Source: Russula earlei (taxonomy: Eukaryota > Basidiomycota > Agaricomycetes > Russulales > Russulaceae). From it: DNA of 64,000 nucleotides. The notes under the pieces were generated by a model. The model worked only from the letters and a program-made list of their open reading frames with translations, searched no databases and was not told the DNA's origin. The stretch is from NCBI GenBank assembly GCA_025769875.1, contig JAGFNK010000008.1, forward strand, positions 62,001 through 126,000, written 5' to 3'. Numbering within the stretch: position 1 is the stretch's first letter; the number at the start of each line of letters is the position of its first letter. A program made the position numbers and the translations under genes. Of the stretch, positions 31,534 to 43,519 are shown in pieces.

Positions 31534-33558
31534 ATGTCATCCCTCACAGTCGATCCAAGTACTCCGCTGGCTACGAGAACTCAGGTTCCCTCCCCAGTAT
31601 CGTCTGACGTGGAGGGCCCAGGTCAAAACAACCAGGACATGGCCTCTGAGACCTGTGTTCCACGCCCTGCGTGCTACGAACGTCTGTTTGGAGAGAGCGA
31701 GCTCTCCTACTACTTTCAAAGCCGGGCGACCGGGGTTAACGACATGTTTGCCCTCACCACTTACCGTTACGGGGGATCCTGTTGGCTTACTCCCCCTGAA
31801 TGACAGGTATCTACATCTGGGTTTCAAGGGCCCCAAGCGACTTGTGCACCTCCCCAGAGTGCGCGCTGTGTGGGCCATATTAAGGATGCGACACCCGCTG
31901 TTGGCGTCAAGAGTCGTAATGCGGACTTACGACGACGTCAGATTTGTGTATGGTTCCCCTTCTCTGGTCTATGACCTCCGCCGATCCGCTCACACGCCAC
32001 TCTTCGGTTCATACAGCTTCCGTCCCCCTGCATCTCCAGAAGATGCTCTTGCAGATGCCGAGAGCCAGCTCGAGTATCGACATCAGTCCAAGGATGGTAT
32101 GTACGCTGACCGGGATCTTGGCGATTCGCTTTAAATACGCCCTTGCAGAATTAATTGAATCGTACCTCAACGGACCCCGTACTTTATCCAACGAGAGACT
32201 TTCCTATCTCATTGTCTCACACGCACCCAGTGTACATGGTCAACTGCCCACCCCACCTTCTACACCAGGGAACCCCGCGGATGAATCAACAGTGTCAACC
32301 GAGGGTCTCGCATCTGGTAATCGTGTGTTCGACTACGAATTATTCATATGCGCTGCCCACTTTATCGGCGACGGGATGGCGCTTCATCAATTTGGCAACG
32401 ACTTTTTCTGCCTGGTGGGTGGTGCCAGCTCGCAAGAAGAGTTGGATAAACTCGTTGCCGATGAATGGAAGCAACGATGGGGTCGGACTCTCCCATCAGA
32501 TGTACGTTCTTGTTAACATCAAGGGTATTCTGGCCCAAAATGGTCATAGATCCCCGCCCTTCCAGCGAGCGTGGACGAAAATTTGGGTACGGAAGAGAAT
32601 CCGTTCCGCCGCGCTGCAGGAACCATTGATTTTCAGAATAGCTTGGACAGGCAGATTGTATGTTGTCGTCCCTTTGTTGTCATTCGCCCCTTTGACTGAT
32701 GGCGGTCGTAGGGTGGGCAGACTTTCCCGCGAAAGAATGACCCGATTCGTCACACCGTGGTTCCGACAACGTCGTTCGGTGAGGACGTCACTAAGGCCAT
32801 GCTCAAAACATGCAAGGCTCAGGGGGTCTCGATCTCGAGCACCATATTTGCCATTTGTAACGTGGCATGGGCAAGGATGAGCCCTCGTGAGAAGCAGGAA
32901 CTGCCGATGTAATGGATTGATTGTGGCATTTGTGCATACGTGTCACTTGCTGATGAGCCTGGTCAGGATGATGTACGCGCCAATCAATATTCGGCCGTAC
33001 TTCGCCAAACCTCTCAATCCGTCATACTGGTTCCTCTGCGTGGGCTACTTCAACATCGTCCTCCCGAACTTCCTCCCGGCCTCCTGCGACGTGTCTGAGA
33101 CGTTTTGGCTTCGCGCCCGCAAGGCCAAGGAGCAGAGTTCCCGGTTTGCAAACAGTCCGATGATCGTGCCGCGTATGCGCGAGATGGCGATTAAGCGTGG
33201 GAAGCAGTCCCGTGTGTGGGCGAAGGAAGACGATGACAAGGCGGCCGGGGTGTGGGTCCCGCCCCCTCCGACGTCCGACAAAGCGGTCGCACCTCGCCAC
33301 CCCTCGGTCGCTCTCCTCGGGCTCTCGCTTCTCGGAAACCTCGACGGGATCTATAAACACGCGAACTTTCCGGATATCAAGCTTCACACCCTGACGACTG
33401 GTTCGCGCCAGCGTCACAGTGCGATGCTGATGTTCGCGTATACCTTTGCTGGAAAACTCTGGATAAGCCTCGGGTATGACGAGAACGGGTTCGACCGTGA
33501 GACGGTGGATCTATTCTGGAGGAATGTGGACGCTGCGGTACGCGAGTTTTTGATTTGA
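31534..33558 (+). CDS. Condensation-domain-like acyltransferase, stand-alone
   Basis: Six exons (31534-31745, 31807-32096, 32149-32501, 32550-32657, 32712-32908 and 32967-33558) encode about 583 residues with no frame breaks. The N-terminal half contains YERLFGESELSYYFQS and LHLGFKGPKRLVHLPRVRA. The catalytic-type HxxxDG motif is in FICAAHFIGDGMALHQF. The C-terminal half has SISSTIFAICNVAWARMS, PINIRPYF and LCVGYFNIVLPNFLP, matching the second lobe of the chloramphenicol-acetyltransferase-like fold. Such single-domain proteins are common in Agaricomycetes and related to alcohol and trichothecene acetyltransferases. Substrate unknown; no peptide or polyketide synthase gene lies next to it in this window. 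Confidence 0.75.
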
Positions 33559-33755
33559 TTCAGAGACGCTCTTCTGGACACATTCGGACGTTGTATCATA
33601 TATCATACGGACGCCTGTCGTAGGGTAAGAAACATATGGACACTCGCGTGACGTGACTGAACGCGGATGTGACGGCTGGAGTCCGCCAACATTCCCCGAA
33701 ACGAACGAAAATGATATCGACCTTTTCGAGCAAGACGGGCACAACGGCGACCAGC

Positions 33756-35785
33756 ATGGCTTATCGTCCCCCGAACATCACCACTGCACATCCCCTCATC
33801 CCTGCCCCGCCTGCTCCTCGTCCTGCCCCAAATACGACGGACGATTACGAACGTTAGTAGTGAAAGCTTGGCTACGCGTCTTTTGTCAAAAAACGCTCAC
33901 CCGCAGCTCGGTGCGTCCAGGATGGTACACAGAGGCGTCACCGAACAACCGGATGCTGCTCTCCTTGCGCTCCGGCATCCCCTCGGAGATAGCCTGGGCA
34001 TTCGATCGCCTCTGCCGTCTGTGCAACAACGAGCAGTTCCTCTTCCGCTCCATCCCCGGTCTGACCAACACGCTCTTCGAATGGCCCGAATGGTACGTCT
34101 CGCAGAACGCGGCGGGCGCGTTCGAGCTCGCCTCACTGTTCGCGTTGTCGCCCGCGGAGGAGCGCAGGCGTCGTCACGGGCTCGAGGCCCTGTGCATCAT
34201 GCGCAACGCGGCGGCCGTCAACGACGCGAACGCGGAGGAGCTCGTCAAGCACAGGAAGGCGATGCCGCTCATCCTCTCCGCGCTGCACAACGTCCTACCC
34301 AGCTCGGACGAGAACGTGGAGTTCCTGCTCTACGTGTGCGACCTCTTTCAGTACATCGCCCCCACCTACGTCCTTCCTCCCGCGTCCGCGCCGCGGAGCT
34401 CCTCTTCTCTCCCACCCCTGCTGGATCTCGTACGCCTGCACGTCCAATCGTTCGCTCATCGTCTTGTCTCTCACCTGTCTCCACCTTTTGTTCTCCAACG
34501 CCGCCAACTCGTCCCACCTCACCGCCCACTCTCCCGCTCTCACCGCGTCGCTGCGCTACCTCGCCTTGCTCTCCGATCGGGTTCTCGTCGACGTCTGCGT
34601 CAATTATCTGTATGCCCACCTCTCACACCCTCCTATGGCGAAAGCTTTCCTCCTTCACCCGCATATGCCCAGCGCGCTGAAACTTCTCGTGACCCAAATG
34701 CTGGCAGAGCAGATAGAAGATACGGTGGCCATCGAGATTGGGGGACCGATCCACACGACACCTGCTCAGGCAGTTGTCATCCAGGATCACGAACTCAGCA
34801 AGGAGGAACTGGACGGGCTCATTACGCTACCCGAACCCCAACGCTGCTACGAGTGGTACGTCCGAGTCACAATGCCAATGAAATTTTGGCGTCGATCCTA
34901 CCTTTTCTAGGATGAAGCTGATGTTTGTGGCCAAGCCCGACGGCGAACTGACTCAGGTCGACTTTTGGAATTTGTACAAAGACGTGTTTGTACCTTATCA
35001 AGACCAGTACCACCTACTCGTCGCGTCCGACGTGATCAAGAACGTCAACGTTGTCTTTCCCCAAGCACAAGCCATGGTCCTTCCTGGACCGCCGCAAAAA
35101 TTTGTGGTCCGTGGTGTGGATCGCAGGAAAGATGACCGCTCGAACGAGCGTTTCAAGTGTCTATGGAACCGATCTGAGTGCGACTCTTCCCCTTTTGGTT
35201 CCGCCGGCGAATTGTGTGAGCACATTCTGGAACATATTTCCTCCCTTGGGGATGACAAGCAAAATTGTCTGTGGGCTACGTGTGCACGCGAGCCCCTACC
35301 TAAACCCGAGTTTCGCGCACACCTCCTCACACACCTCCCGAGCGCTCAACCGCCGTCGAAACACCCAACGCAGAGTGACACGATCACGCTTCCATTCGGC
35401 GCAGCATCCGCATCCAACACCTAACCCCACGACAAGACCGGTCCCCCCTCGGAAGACGACGCTCTTGGTGAAGAAGCCCATTGGCGACCCACCTTCGAGT
35501 TCGTTGACCGCATTGCTTTGCATCCGCATCCTCTTTCGCACTGCGTTTACGGCCATCGAAGCTGCCCCCCGCGTTGACGCGGATCATTTTGGGTTTCCGG
35601 GCGTCATTGAGGAAGACGAAGGAGCGGACGTTCTGGAGGACAGCGGCCTCTCTGACTCTGAACAGGAGGGACAACGCAGAGGCAGGAAGGCATTTAACGG
35701 AGTGCGGAAATTGTTGGAGGGTGTACAGATTCGGGACGAGACATTGATGGGTTGGATCACAGAGATGATTCAGGCAGTTAGCTAG
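33756..35785 (+). CDS. RSC9: Chromatin remodelling subunit RSC9 homologue
   Basis: Component of RSC/SWI-SNF type chromatin remodelling complexes. It starts MAYRPPNITTAHP at 33756; the first exon ends DDYER and splices at 33853-33920 to WYTEASPNNRMLLSLRSGIP. An armadillo-like helical core follows (IAWAFDRLCRLCNNEQFLF, LEALCIMRNAAAVNDAN, ALTASLRYLALLSDRVLVD). After intron 34857-34911 comes YEWMKLMFVAKPDGELTQVD. Near the C-terminus two C2H2-like fingers are visible: FKCLWNRSECD with ELCEHILEH, and CLWATC with FRAHLLTH. The frame breaks by one base near 34424 (before SYACTSNRSLIVL) and near 35392 (before HPHPTPNPTTRP); both flanks are clearly coding. Confidence 0.85.
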
Positions 35786-35871
35786 GTTGCTGTAAGGGGC
35801 CTAGAAGGGGAGTGGAAAACCCGGGCCGGGTTTCAAGTTCACCTCACCTACCCCCGTTCCTTTCGATATCG

Positions 35872-38470
35872 ATGAGTGTGTCGGGGCAAGGAAGCGTAGC
35901 GCCCTATATCTCAAGATTTGTCACTCTATTCAACAAGTTATCTGAGGAATGTCCTGTTGTACACAATGGCGCCGTGAAAGCTGACGAAACGGTTGTTGTG
36001 CAGGGACAGACACCGGCGCACATCGGCGGGAGAGGCGGCGCAGAGGCGTTCTGGTCGGAGTTGTTATCTCTGGATGTGGACCGGACGTACCTCTCGGAGA
36101 AGCTCAATTCACTTCCAAAGGGAGACTGTCTGGGGCGATTGAAGGTCGGACGACGTTTGGCCGATGCTTTGCGTGCAGGCGTCTCATTTTCAACCTCTTG
36201 CAGTAGCCACTGTTCGAAACGCTGTTCTCGACTTGTCTAGAATATGTCCGGACGGCATCTAACGGTGACGCCAAAAGGTCTCATGCCGTCCAGCTAATGA
36301 CCGTGGCCACGCGATGTCTGCTGAGCAAGAGCGACCTCGCAGGGTGGGAGGTTATGGAACTCTTTGCAGGGGGAGTAAACCAGAGCGATAAGTTCTTCAA
36401 TGTGATCATATATTCTGCCGACACCGTTTCGATTACTGGAACGCTTTTCTCAGGGGCTTGTCAGGCGCCGTGGAAACTCTGCTTGGCGACGATAACGCAC
36501 CAGGTAACTGCCTTACTCAATGTCTCCTCGAGATTGGATAGTAATCGACGCTGTTAGCTGAGCTACGCCACGAAGTGCTCCAACTTGCCGTCGTCTTCAT
36601 GTGCGGTATCAATCAACTCAGCCCTGGTGCCTATCTGTTGCGTGGGGATCTTTTCCCGGCCATCCTCTCTGTCGGTGCACATCACCCGTTCCGAGTCGTC
36701 GGGCTTACTACAGACCTCAGATGATCAGGGGACCGGAGACGGGGAGATTCACATTCGAGGCGATGCTGTTGCTCGCCCTCTTGTCCAACTTTCACAAGTC
36801 GGACGCGTCAAAGCTCAACCCGTTTCTCAGACACATCGGAGAAATCGCGGACGCCGAGGCACTGCGCAAAGTGTGCTGGGCCGCTGAGTTTGCTGCGGCG
36901 ACAGCTGTGAAGTGAGGCCCGCGAACTTGCCCACCCTTCTAAGCTTCTGAGACCATGCGTTCAGGGCATACCAAGATATTTCCGAAGACTCTCCGCCGAC
37001 CATGTCTTCGATGATAGGTTCATTCGTGACCTCTCTGCGGCCGGACCGGGCTTTCTCTTCCACCCCGGTCAACACGCCAAGAGAACTTTTCAAGCACCAG
37101 TACGTCCATCGTTACCCTTTGGTCTATCGCTCTGATCTAAGGGCGTTGGGAGGCCCATCGAAGCGTGTGTCATCCTCCTACCGATACTGGAGCTCTCTCT
37201 GCGTAACCGCACCTTTCATTCGATCTTCGTGGAAGGAATAAACGACTCGAACGCCGCCGGCAACAAGAGCGCGCGACCACCCCTACCCCACACTATCATA
37301 TCGTTGTCGTCCTATTTATTGACGCACGCGACATCCACATCCTCTTCCCGGGCAATTGGCTACGCTAATGTGGCGTCACACATCCTGCTGGCTTCCGTGG
37401 AATCAGACGTGATCATCCGGGCGTTTTGCGAGCCGAGCCCGCGACCAGTCAGGCTTTGTCGCCAGGTATGGCCGATCGTTTGCCCAACCGTCACCTGTCT
37501 CAAGAGATTTCAAAGAGGCTCCCAATTCTACCTTCTTCTCCCATCCCTCGTCCGCTTATTTGTGCGGTGTTGGACTGTTGCATTCTCTGGCTTCGACACA
37601 ACTTGCACAAACGACTTGAAACGTCTTTGTACCTGTAAGCTCGCATATGTATCGAGAGACTTGCACGCATTACATTGCGTTCCTCCTAGAACGTGTATGC
37701 GGACATGCCATCGCACGATATGGTTCCTGCAGAAGGAGCACATTCGACCAGGTTTGTCTTCCGTACCCTCGTCTCCGCGCGTATTGATTCTATACAGACT
37801 ATCATTGGCTACAACTTTGGAAGGCCATCATCGGACTCTTGGACTTTTTAGGTAGCAAGTTGGGTGAGTTGTCATCCACGGTGGGTATTGGGCAGTTGGT
37901 ACAGGAGGTAATACTGTTTGCCTTTGTCCCGTTGGCGGCGGCTCATCTCTCTCAGTCCCTCGTCTTGTTGGACATTGTGTCCACCAAAGCGGACGCTTTC
38001 CTGCCGTCGCCACAGGCTATCCATGAATTCATGGTAAGTTCTACATAAGAGGATTGCCGTGACTAGCTGACGTGTACAGTATGAGCTTGTCAGATCTGCC
38101 CTCGCTCTTCAGAGGCTGACGGCCCCGCTGCGGTCATTCATCACTCCCCAAGGGGCGTCTGGTCTGTCACAGGAAAGCTCCTCCGAGCAGGCGCTATCCC
38201 ATCTCCTCTCTTTAACCAATTTCTATGAGGAGAAGGTGGGACTCGGGAACCACAGTGCTAATGACGCGATGCGCATCATAGCGAAAGAAATTGAACGCGA
38301 TGGGATTCACACTGTCGGAGATCCCTACGTAGATGACCCGCCGTTCGTTGGGGTTTTTTTTTCAAACGTTCGTTGACCAAACTGATTGCCGCTGTTTTAG
38401 GCGATGGTCTGACGGTGTAACGATTTTTTTGAGGCACGCGTATTCAGACGGAATGGCCTTGATGCCCTGA
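35872..38470 (+). CDS. ARMH3-like (DUF1741) armadillo-type helical protein
   Basis: About eleven exons splice into a long all-helical protein. It starts MSVSGQGSVAPYISRF, then FVTLFNKLSEECPVVHN, AFWSELLSLDVDRTYLSEKL, LFETLFSTCLEYVRTAS, LRHEVLQLAVVFMCGINQL, FTFEAMLLLALLSNF and FKHQPIEACVILLPILEL. Later come ICAVLDCCILWLRHNL, DYHWLQLWKAIIGLLDFL and YELVRSALALQRLT. The end, after an intron at about 38345-38400, reads RHAYSDGMALMP. This layout and the terminal DGxALMP match the DUF1741/ARMH3 family, whose animal member works at the Golgi with PI4KB. The assignment is by motif memory and moderate. One extra G in the run at 36453-36456, at a splice acceptor, breaks the frame. Confidence 0.6.
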
Positions 38471-38972
38471 GTTGCCCTACTTTTACGAAATTAGCGTAGG
38501 CCATGCCCTATATGTTTTCCTTATCTCGTAAATTAAGCGATCAGGCCCAAAATGGTGGGCGGTAGATATCGTCGTCTGAAGCGCGCTCGGGTCTCCCTCC
38601 ATGACCGGGCGAAGGGAGGGAGGGATTCAGGTGGAAAGCTAGAGATTGGGTGAGCGTGCCTAGTACCTAAAACTACCTTTTAGAATGCGTTCCGTTCGGT
38701 CGTCATAGGTGTCGAGGATGCTCCGAGCCATGGGCAGTTGCCTCTTACAGCCGTGAAAAAAGTTTTTCTCCACCATTCAAAGCGGCAATTCACCCGGGCT
38801 CGGGAAATTGCCTGTGCGTGGCGGTGGCGGGCACGCGTAAAACAGGGCATTCGTTGTTCTTGTAGACAACTCTGATCTACTCGGTGAATGGCTCGGTGAA
38901 TGTTAATGTAATGGCCTCGTCGTCCCTTTCGACCTCGTTCGGTACCCCCCCAGCTGTCACACTCGTCCGCAG
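38471..38972. promoter_or_regulatory. Upstream region of the glycine decarboxylase gene
   Basis: About 500 bases between two plus-strand genes. It should hold the promoter of the P-protein gene. I see no gene and no named element. Confidence 0.45.
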
Positions 38973-41900
38973 ATGGCTGCGTTGCGTATCGCCCCCCGGT
39001 CCATCTGTCGCCGCGTCCAGTGTCGTCGCGTCGTCTCGAAAACGAAAACGCATCCAAGGGGTCTCGCGACCGCAAAATTGCCGGCATCATTGTTCGCCGC
39101 CCTAGACACCTTCTCTGACCGCCACATAGGGCCCGACAATGCCGAGGCCGAGTACATGCTTTCCATACTGGGCTACAGCTCCATGGACGCCTTTGTCGAC
39201 GACGCCGTGCCGCCCAAGATCAGGATTCCGGCGGACGCGATTTCTGACCGGGCAATCGGGCCCCTGAGCGAGGCCGAGCTGCTCAGGCGGGCGAAGCTGC
39301 TGGGCGCAGAGAACAAGCCATTCAAGAGCTACATTGGGATGGGCTACCACAACGCCGTCGTTCCACCCGTCATTTTGCGTAACGTAGGGTTCTCGGTGTG
39401 ACCTTTTGCGGGTAAAATGTGAATCTTATCGCGAAATTCTTAGGTCATGGAGAACCCTGCGTGGTATACCCAATACACGCCGTATCAAGCCGAGCTTGCT
39501 CAAGGCAGGTCGTGTGACGCACCTTGCGACGCCGTCTGACCGGTCTTTCCATCACAGGACGACTGGAATCTCTGATCAACTTCCAGACGATGATCATGTC
39601 GCTCACCGCTATGGACATCGCCAACTCTTCCCTCTTGGACGAAGCCACTGCCGCGGCAGAGGCCATGGTCATGGCGCTGGTCGCCGCAAACCACAAGAGG
39701 AAGACCTTCTTCGTGGACAACGGCGTCCTTCCTCAGACCCTCTCCGTCCTCAAGACCCGCGCGAAAGGCTTTGGCATTCGCCTGGTCGTGGGCGACGCCG
39801 GCACGGCCCTGAGCGACGAAAGGCTACGCTCAGAGCTGTGCGGCGTCCTTCTCCAATATCCGGACGTGGACGGTCAGATCAAGGATTTCGGAAACCTCGC
39901 CGATTCCGTGCACGCCGCCGACGCGCTCGTCGTGGTGGCCGCGGACCTCCTTGCCCTCACCATGCTCAAGCCGCCGGGCGAATGGGGCGCCGACATCGCG
40001 CTCGGGAACTCTGCGCGTTTCGGCGTCCCCGCGGGCTACGGTGGTCCGCACGGCGCGTTCTTCGCGTGCACGGACAAGCTGAAGCGGAAGATGCCCGGAA
40101 GGATCATCGGTCGAAGTCGGGATGTGCAGGGGCTGCCGGCTTACCGGCTTGCGCTGCAAAGTGAATAAAAAAACCTTTCTCCTTTTTTCGTCGTGACCGC
40201 TGGCTGAGCGATCGGTCAATAGCCCGCGAACAACACATACGACGCGAGAAGGCGACGAGCAACATTTGCACCAGCCAGGCCCTTCTTGCCAACATGGCCG
40301 CCATGTATGCCGTCTACCACGGCCCTGAGGGTCTCAGGCGCATTGCCAGCAAGGTGCACGGTCTAACACGACTGCTGAAAGCGATCGTGGAGAGGTTCGG
40401 CTATCGCGTCGTACACCAGCACTTTTTCGACACGCTCACCCTGGATGTCACCGGCGCTGTGCCTTCTGCGCAATCCTTGCACGACGCTACTACCAAAGCT
40501 GGTATCAACCTGAGAACGGTGGATGACAAGCACGTGGGAGTCACCCTGGACGAGAGCGTCGGACCTGTCGACTTTTTGCGCATCGTGAACGCGTTCTCGG
40601 CATCCGTGGGGGCGCCGATAAGCACAGCAGAGAGCCTACCGTCACCAACGCTCACTTTGGCCATCCCTGAACCCCTCAAACGAACCTCGGAGTATCTCCC
40701 CCATCCCGTTTTCAACAAGCACCATTCGGAAACCGAGATGCTCCGTTACATCCATCACCTCCAGTCCAAGGATCTTTCCCTGGTTCACTCCATGACCCCT
40801 CTCGGCAGCTGCACGATGAAACTAAACAGTACGAGCAGCATGATCCCGTTGACTTGGCCTGAATTCAGCGCTGTCCATCCTTTCGCCCCCTTGGATCAAG
40901 TGAAGGGATACTCCAAGATCATCAGCGTACGTGTCAGTCAGCAACTGACAATTGCGCTGACGTCATTTTACAGGAGCTGGAATCAGATCTCTGCAAGATC
41001 ACTGGCTTCCACGCGTGTTCCCTCCAGCCTAACTCCGGGGCCGCAGGTGAATACGCCGGCCTTTCGGTGATCCGGGCGTACCACCAGTCACGCGGGGAAG
41101 GACATCGTGACATTTGCTTGATCCCTGTCAGCGCTCATGGGACGAACCCAGCGGTGTGTCTGTTCTGTATGATTGGGCGCGAGAGCAGACACTTATTTCG
41201 TGTAGTCCGCGGTCATGGCCGGTTTGAAGGTGGTGCCTGTGAAGAGTTTACAAGACGGTAGCTTGGACCTCGCCGATCTCAAAGAAAAGGCTGAGAAGCA
41301 CAAGGATAATTTGGCTGCACTCATGGTCATGCTCGATTCAAATTGCCTGTTCTCGTCGCCTTACTCACTGTTGTGCATCATAGATCACTTATCCCTCTAC
41401 ATTTGGCGTCTTCGAAGATGGTGTTCTTGATGTACGCCCACGGTTTCTATAGTTTTACTCCGTTTTGATCGCCTTCGTAGGCGTGTCAGGTCATCCATGA
41501 CAACGGTGGCCAGGTCTATCTGGACGGCAAGTCACTCTGCGTGTGCTGTTGATGTGCCTTTTTTCACGCTGGTGCAGGTGCGAACCTGAACGCTCAAGTT
41601 GGTTTGACAAACCCGGCAACCTGTGGTGGTGACGTTTGTCACATGAACTTACACAAAACGTTTGCGATGTACGTCGGGGTGTCAGCCATTTGCATTTGTT
41701 TTGTTGACATCATTTCTCACAGCCCTCACGGGGGAGGGGGCCCCGGCGTGGGGTAAGTCTTTTCGGGCGTCGGGTCTTTTCGGAACTGAAATGCATTGTT
41801 TCAGTCCGATTTGTGTTGCTAGGCATCTCGCACCGTTCCTTCCATCGCATCCCGTCGTCCCGGTAGGTGGAGACCAAGCCATTGACGCTGTTTCTGCCGC

Positions 41901-42836
41901 CCCATGGGGAAGCGCCTCGATCCTTCTTATCTCGTGGGCGTACGTCAAGATGTTGGGTGGCCAAGGACTCGTTGACTCTTCAAAAATCGCCCTACTGAAC
42001 GCCAATTATATGGCACATCGTCTATCTGGTCATTATAGCCTCCGGTATAAAAATTCTAACGGCCGTGTAGCCCATGAGCTGTTGATAGACTTTGCGGAGT
42101 TTGATAAGTCGGCTGGTTTGAAAGTCACCGATTTTGCAAAGCGTCTCCAGGTGAGTCTTCTAGACGGATCACCGTAGTATTCCACCTAAGTGCGATTCCA
42201 AAGGACTATGGTTTCCACCCACCGACTGTCTCGTGGCCGATCTCGACCTGTATGCTCATTGAGCCGACTGAATCAGAAACTCTAGAAGAGATCGACAGGT
42301 GGGGTTTCCCCATTCAGATAGCCTCTCATTAAAGCCAATCCCGAACTTTCAACAGGTTTTGCGATGCCATGATAAGCATTAGGCAGGAAGCGGAGGAGGT
42401 CGTGACAGGAAAACAACCCCGGGATAACAACATCCTCAAGAATGCACCTCATCCTATATCTGTCATTGCACTTTCCGATGACGAGTGGAACCGGTGAGTT
42501 CAAATAATGGCATGGAAAAGTCCACTATTCATGCCTGCCGATACGGGTAGTCTCTATTCGCGTCAGCGGGCTGCTTACCCGCTCCCATGGCTTCGAGAGA
42601 GGAAATTTTGGCCAAGTGTTTCACGGGTAGATGACGGTGAGCTGTCAACTTCCAATCTGTTAGAGGTCTTCAGAGTCTCACGCTTACCTATTTCAAACGA
42701 CGTAGCGTATGGCGATACCAATCTTATTGTGAGTGCATTGAACACAGTCTTCGGTATTTGACCTGATGTACCCTTCCTCCGTCTTGAGTGTGATTGCTCC
42801 TCGGTGGAAGAAAGCGCCTATGGTGATCACGTTTGA
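38973..42836 (+). CDS. GCV2: Glycine decarboxylase P-protein, mitochondrial
   Basis: PLP-dependent P subunit of the glycine cleavage system, which decarboxylates glycine and passes the aminomethyl group to the H-protein lipoate. About sixteen exons. The N-terminus ([20 protein letters not shown]) is Arg-rich and looks like a mitochondrial presequence. Family blocks follow: [126 protein letters not shown] and [18 protein letters not shown]. The lysine that binds PLP is codon 41655-41657. It ends [20 protein letters not shown]. One intron (41527-41577) has a GC donor. One extra base near 39560 interrupts the frame just before [10 protein letters not shown]. Confidence 0.93.
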
Positions 42837-43519
42837 TACCAATGTGAATTTTTCAACAATATGCCTTAGACAGACGCACGAGTCCCCCATTGTTCAACCA
42901 ATTCCGGCAGTCTGTCACATCCCATTCGCTTACATAATACAGTCACGTATATCTATGATGTGTCGTTATCAACACACAGCCTGCTCCCTGCTACCATCCA
43001 TGGTGATCAAATACTAAACCAATGATGGCAACACGTGCAGTTGTTGCGATGCATGACACTTCCTCGTTACGCCTGTGAGTTACGAACCTTCAAGAGGTAC
43101 AACACGATGACCCGGATTGGAACGTTCCACCGCCCATCCCAAACCTCGTCCTCTGTCCGCAGTTTGCCACTCGTAACGCTTGCGATCACCCGCGATGAAT
43201 CTGCCCCTCGTCCGTTCGCACCATCCTTATGGGCGTCATGCACTGCACCGCAGGCGCATCAATCGAGAAGGGCCCTGGCCGTCCCCTTCAGCTCTAGCTC
43301 ATAATGGAATGGCTCAGCAGCAGCCCTCGGCCGGTTTCCCCGTCGTCCCATCTCGCCCCCTGGTGGGGTGTCATGTCCGCACGCCGCGCGTAGCTCCTAC
43401 CTAGACCTTTCTCCCACCAGCATCTTCTCGGGGCCTTTCTTTTTCTCTGGCCTGCGGCCGATTCAGCATCCCCCCCCCAGAAGAAGCAAAGGAGGCTCAT
43501 AAGAAGGACGACGACGACG
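42837..43519. promoter_or_regulatory. Intergenic region upstream of the seven-helix protein gene
   Basis: About 680 bases between two plus-strand genes. Weak short frames only. It ends in a run of GAC/GAG-rich repeats just before the next ATG (43506-43522). Confidence 0.4.
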
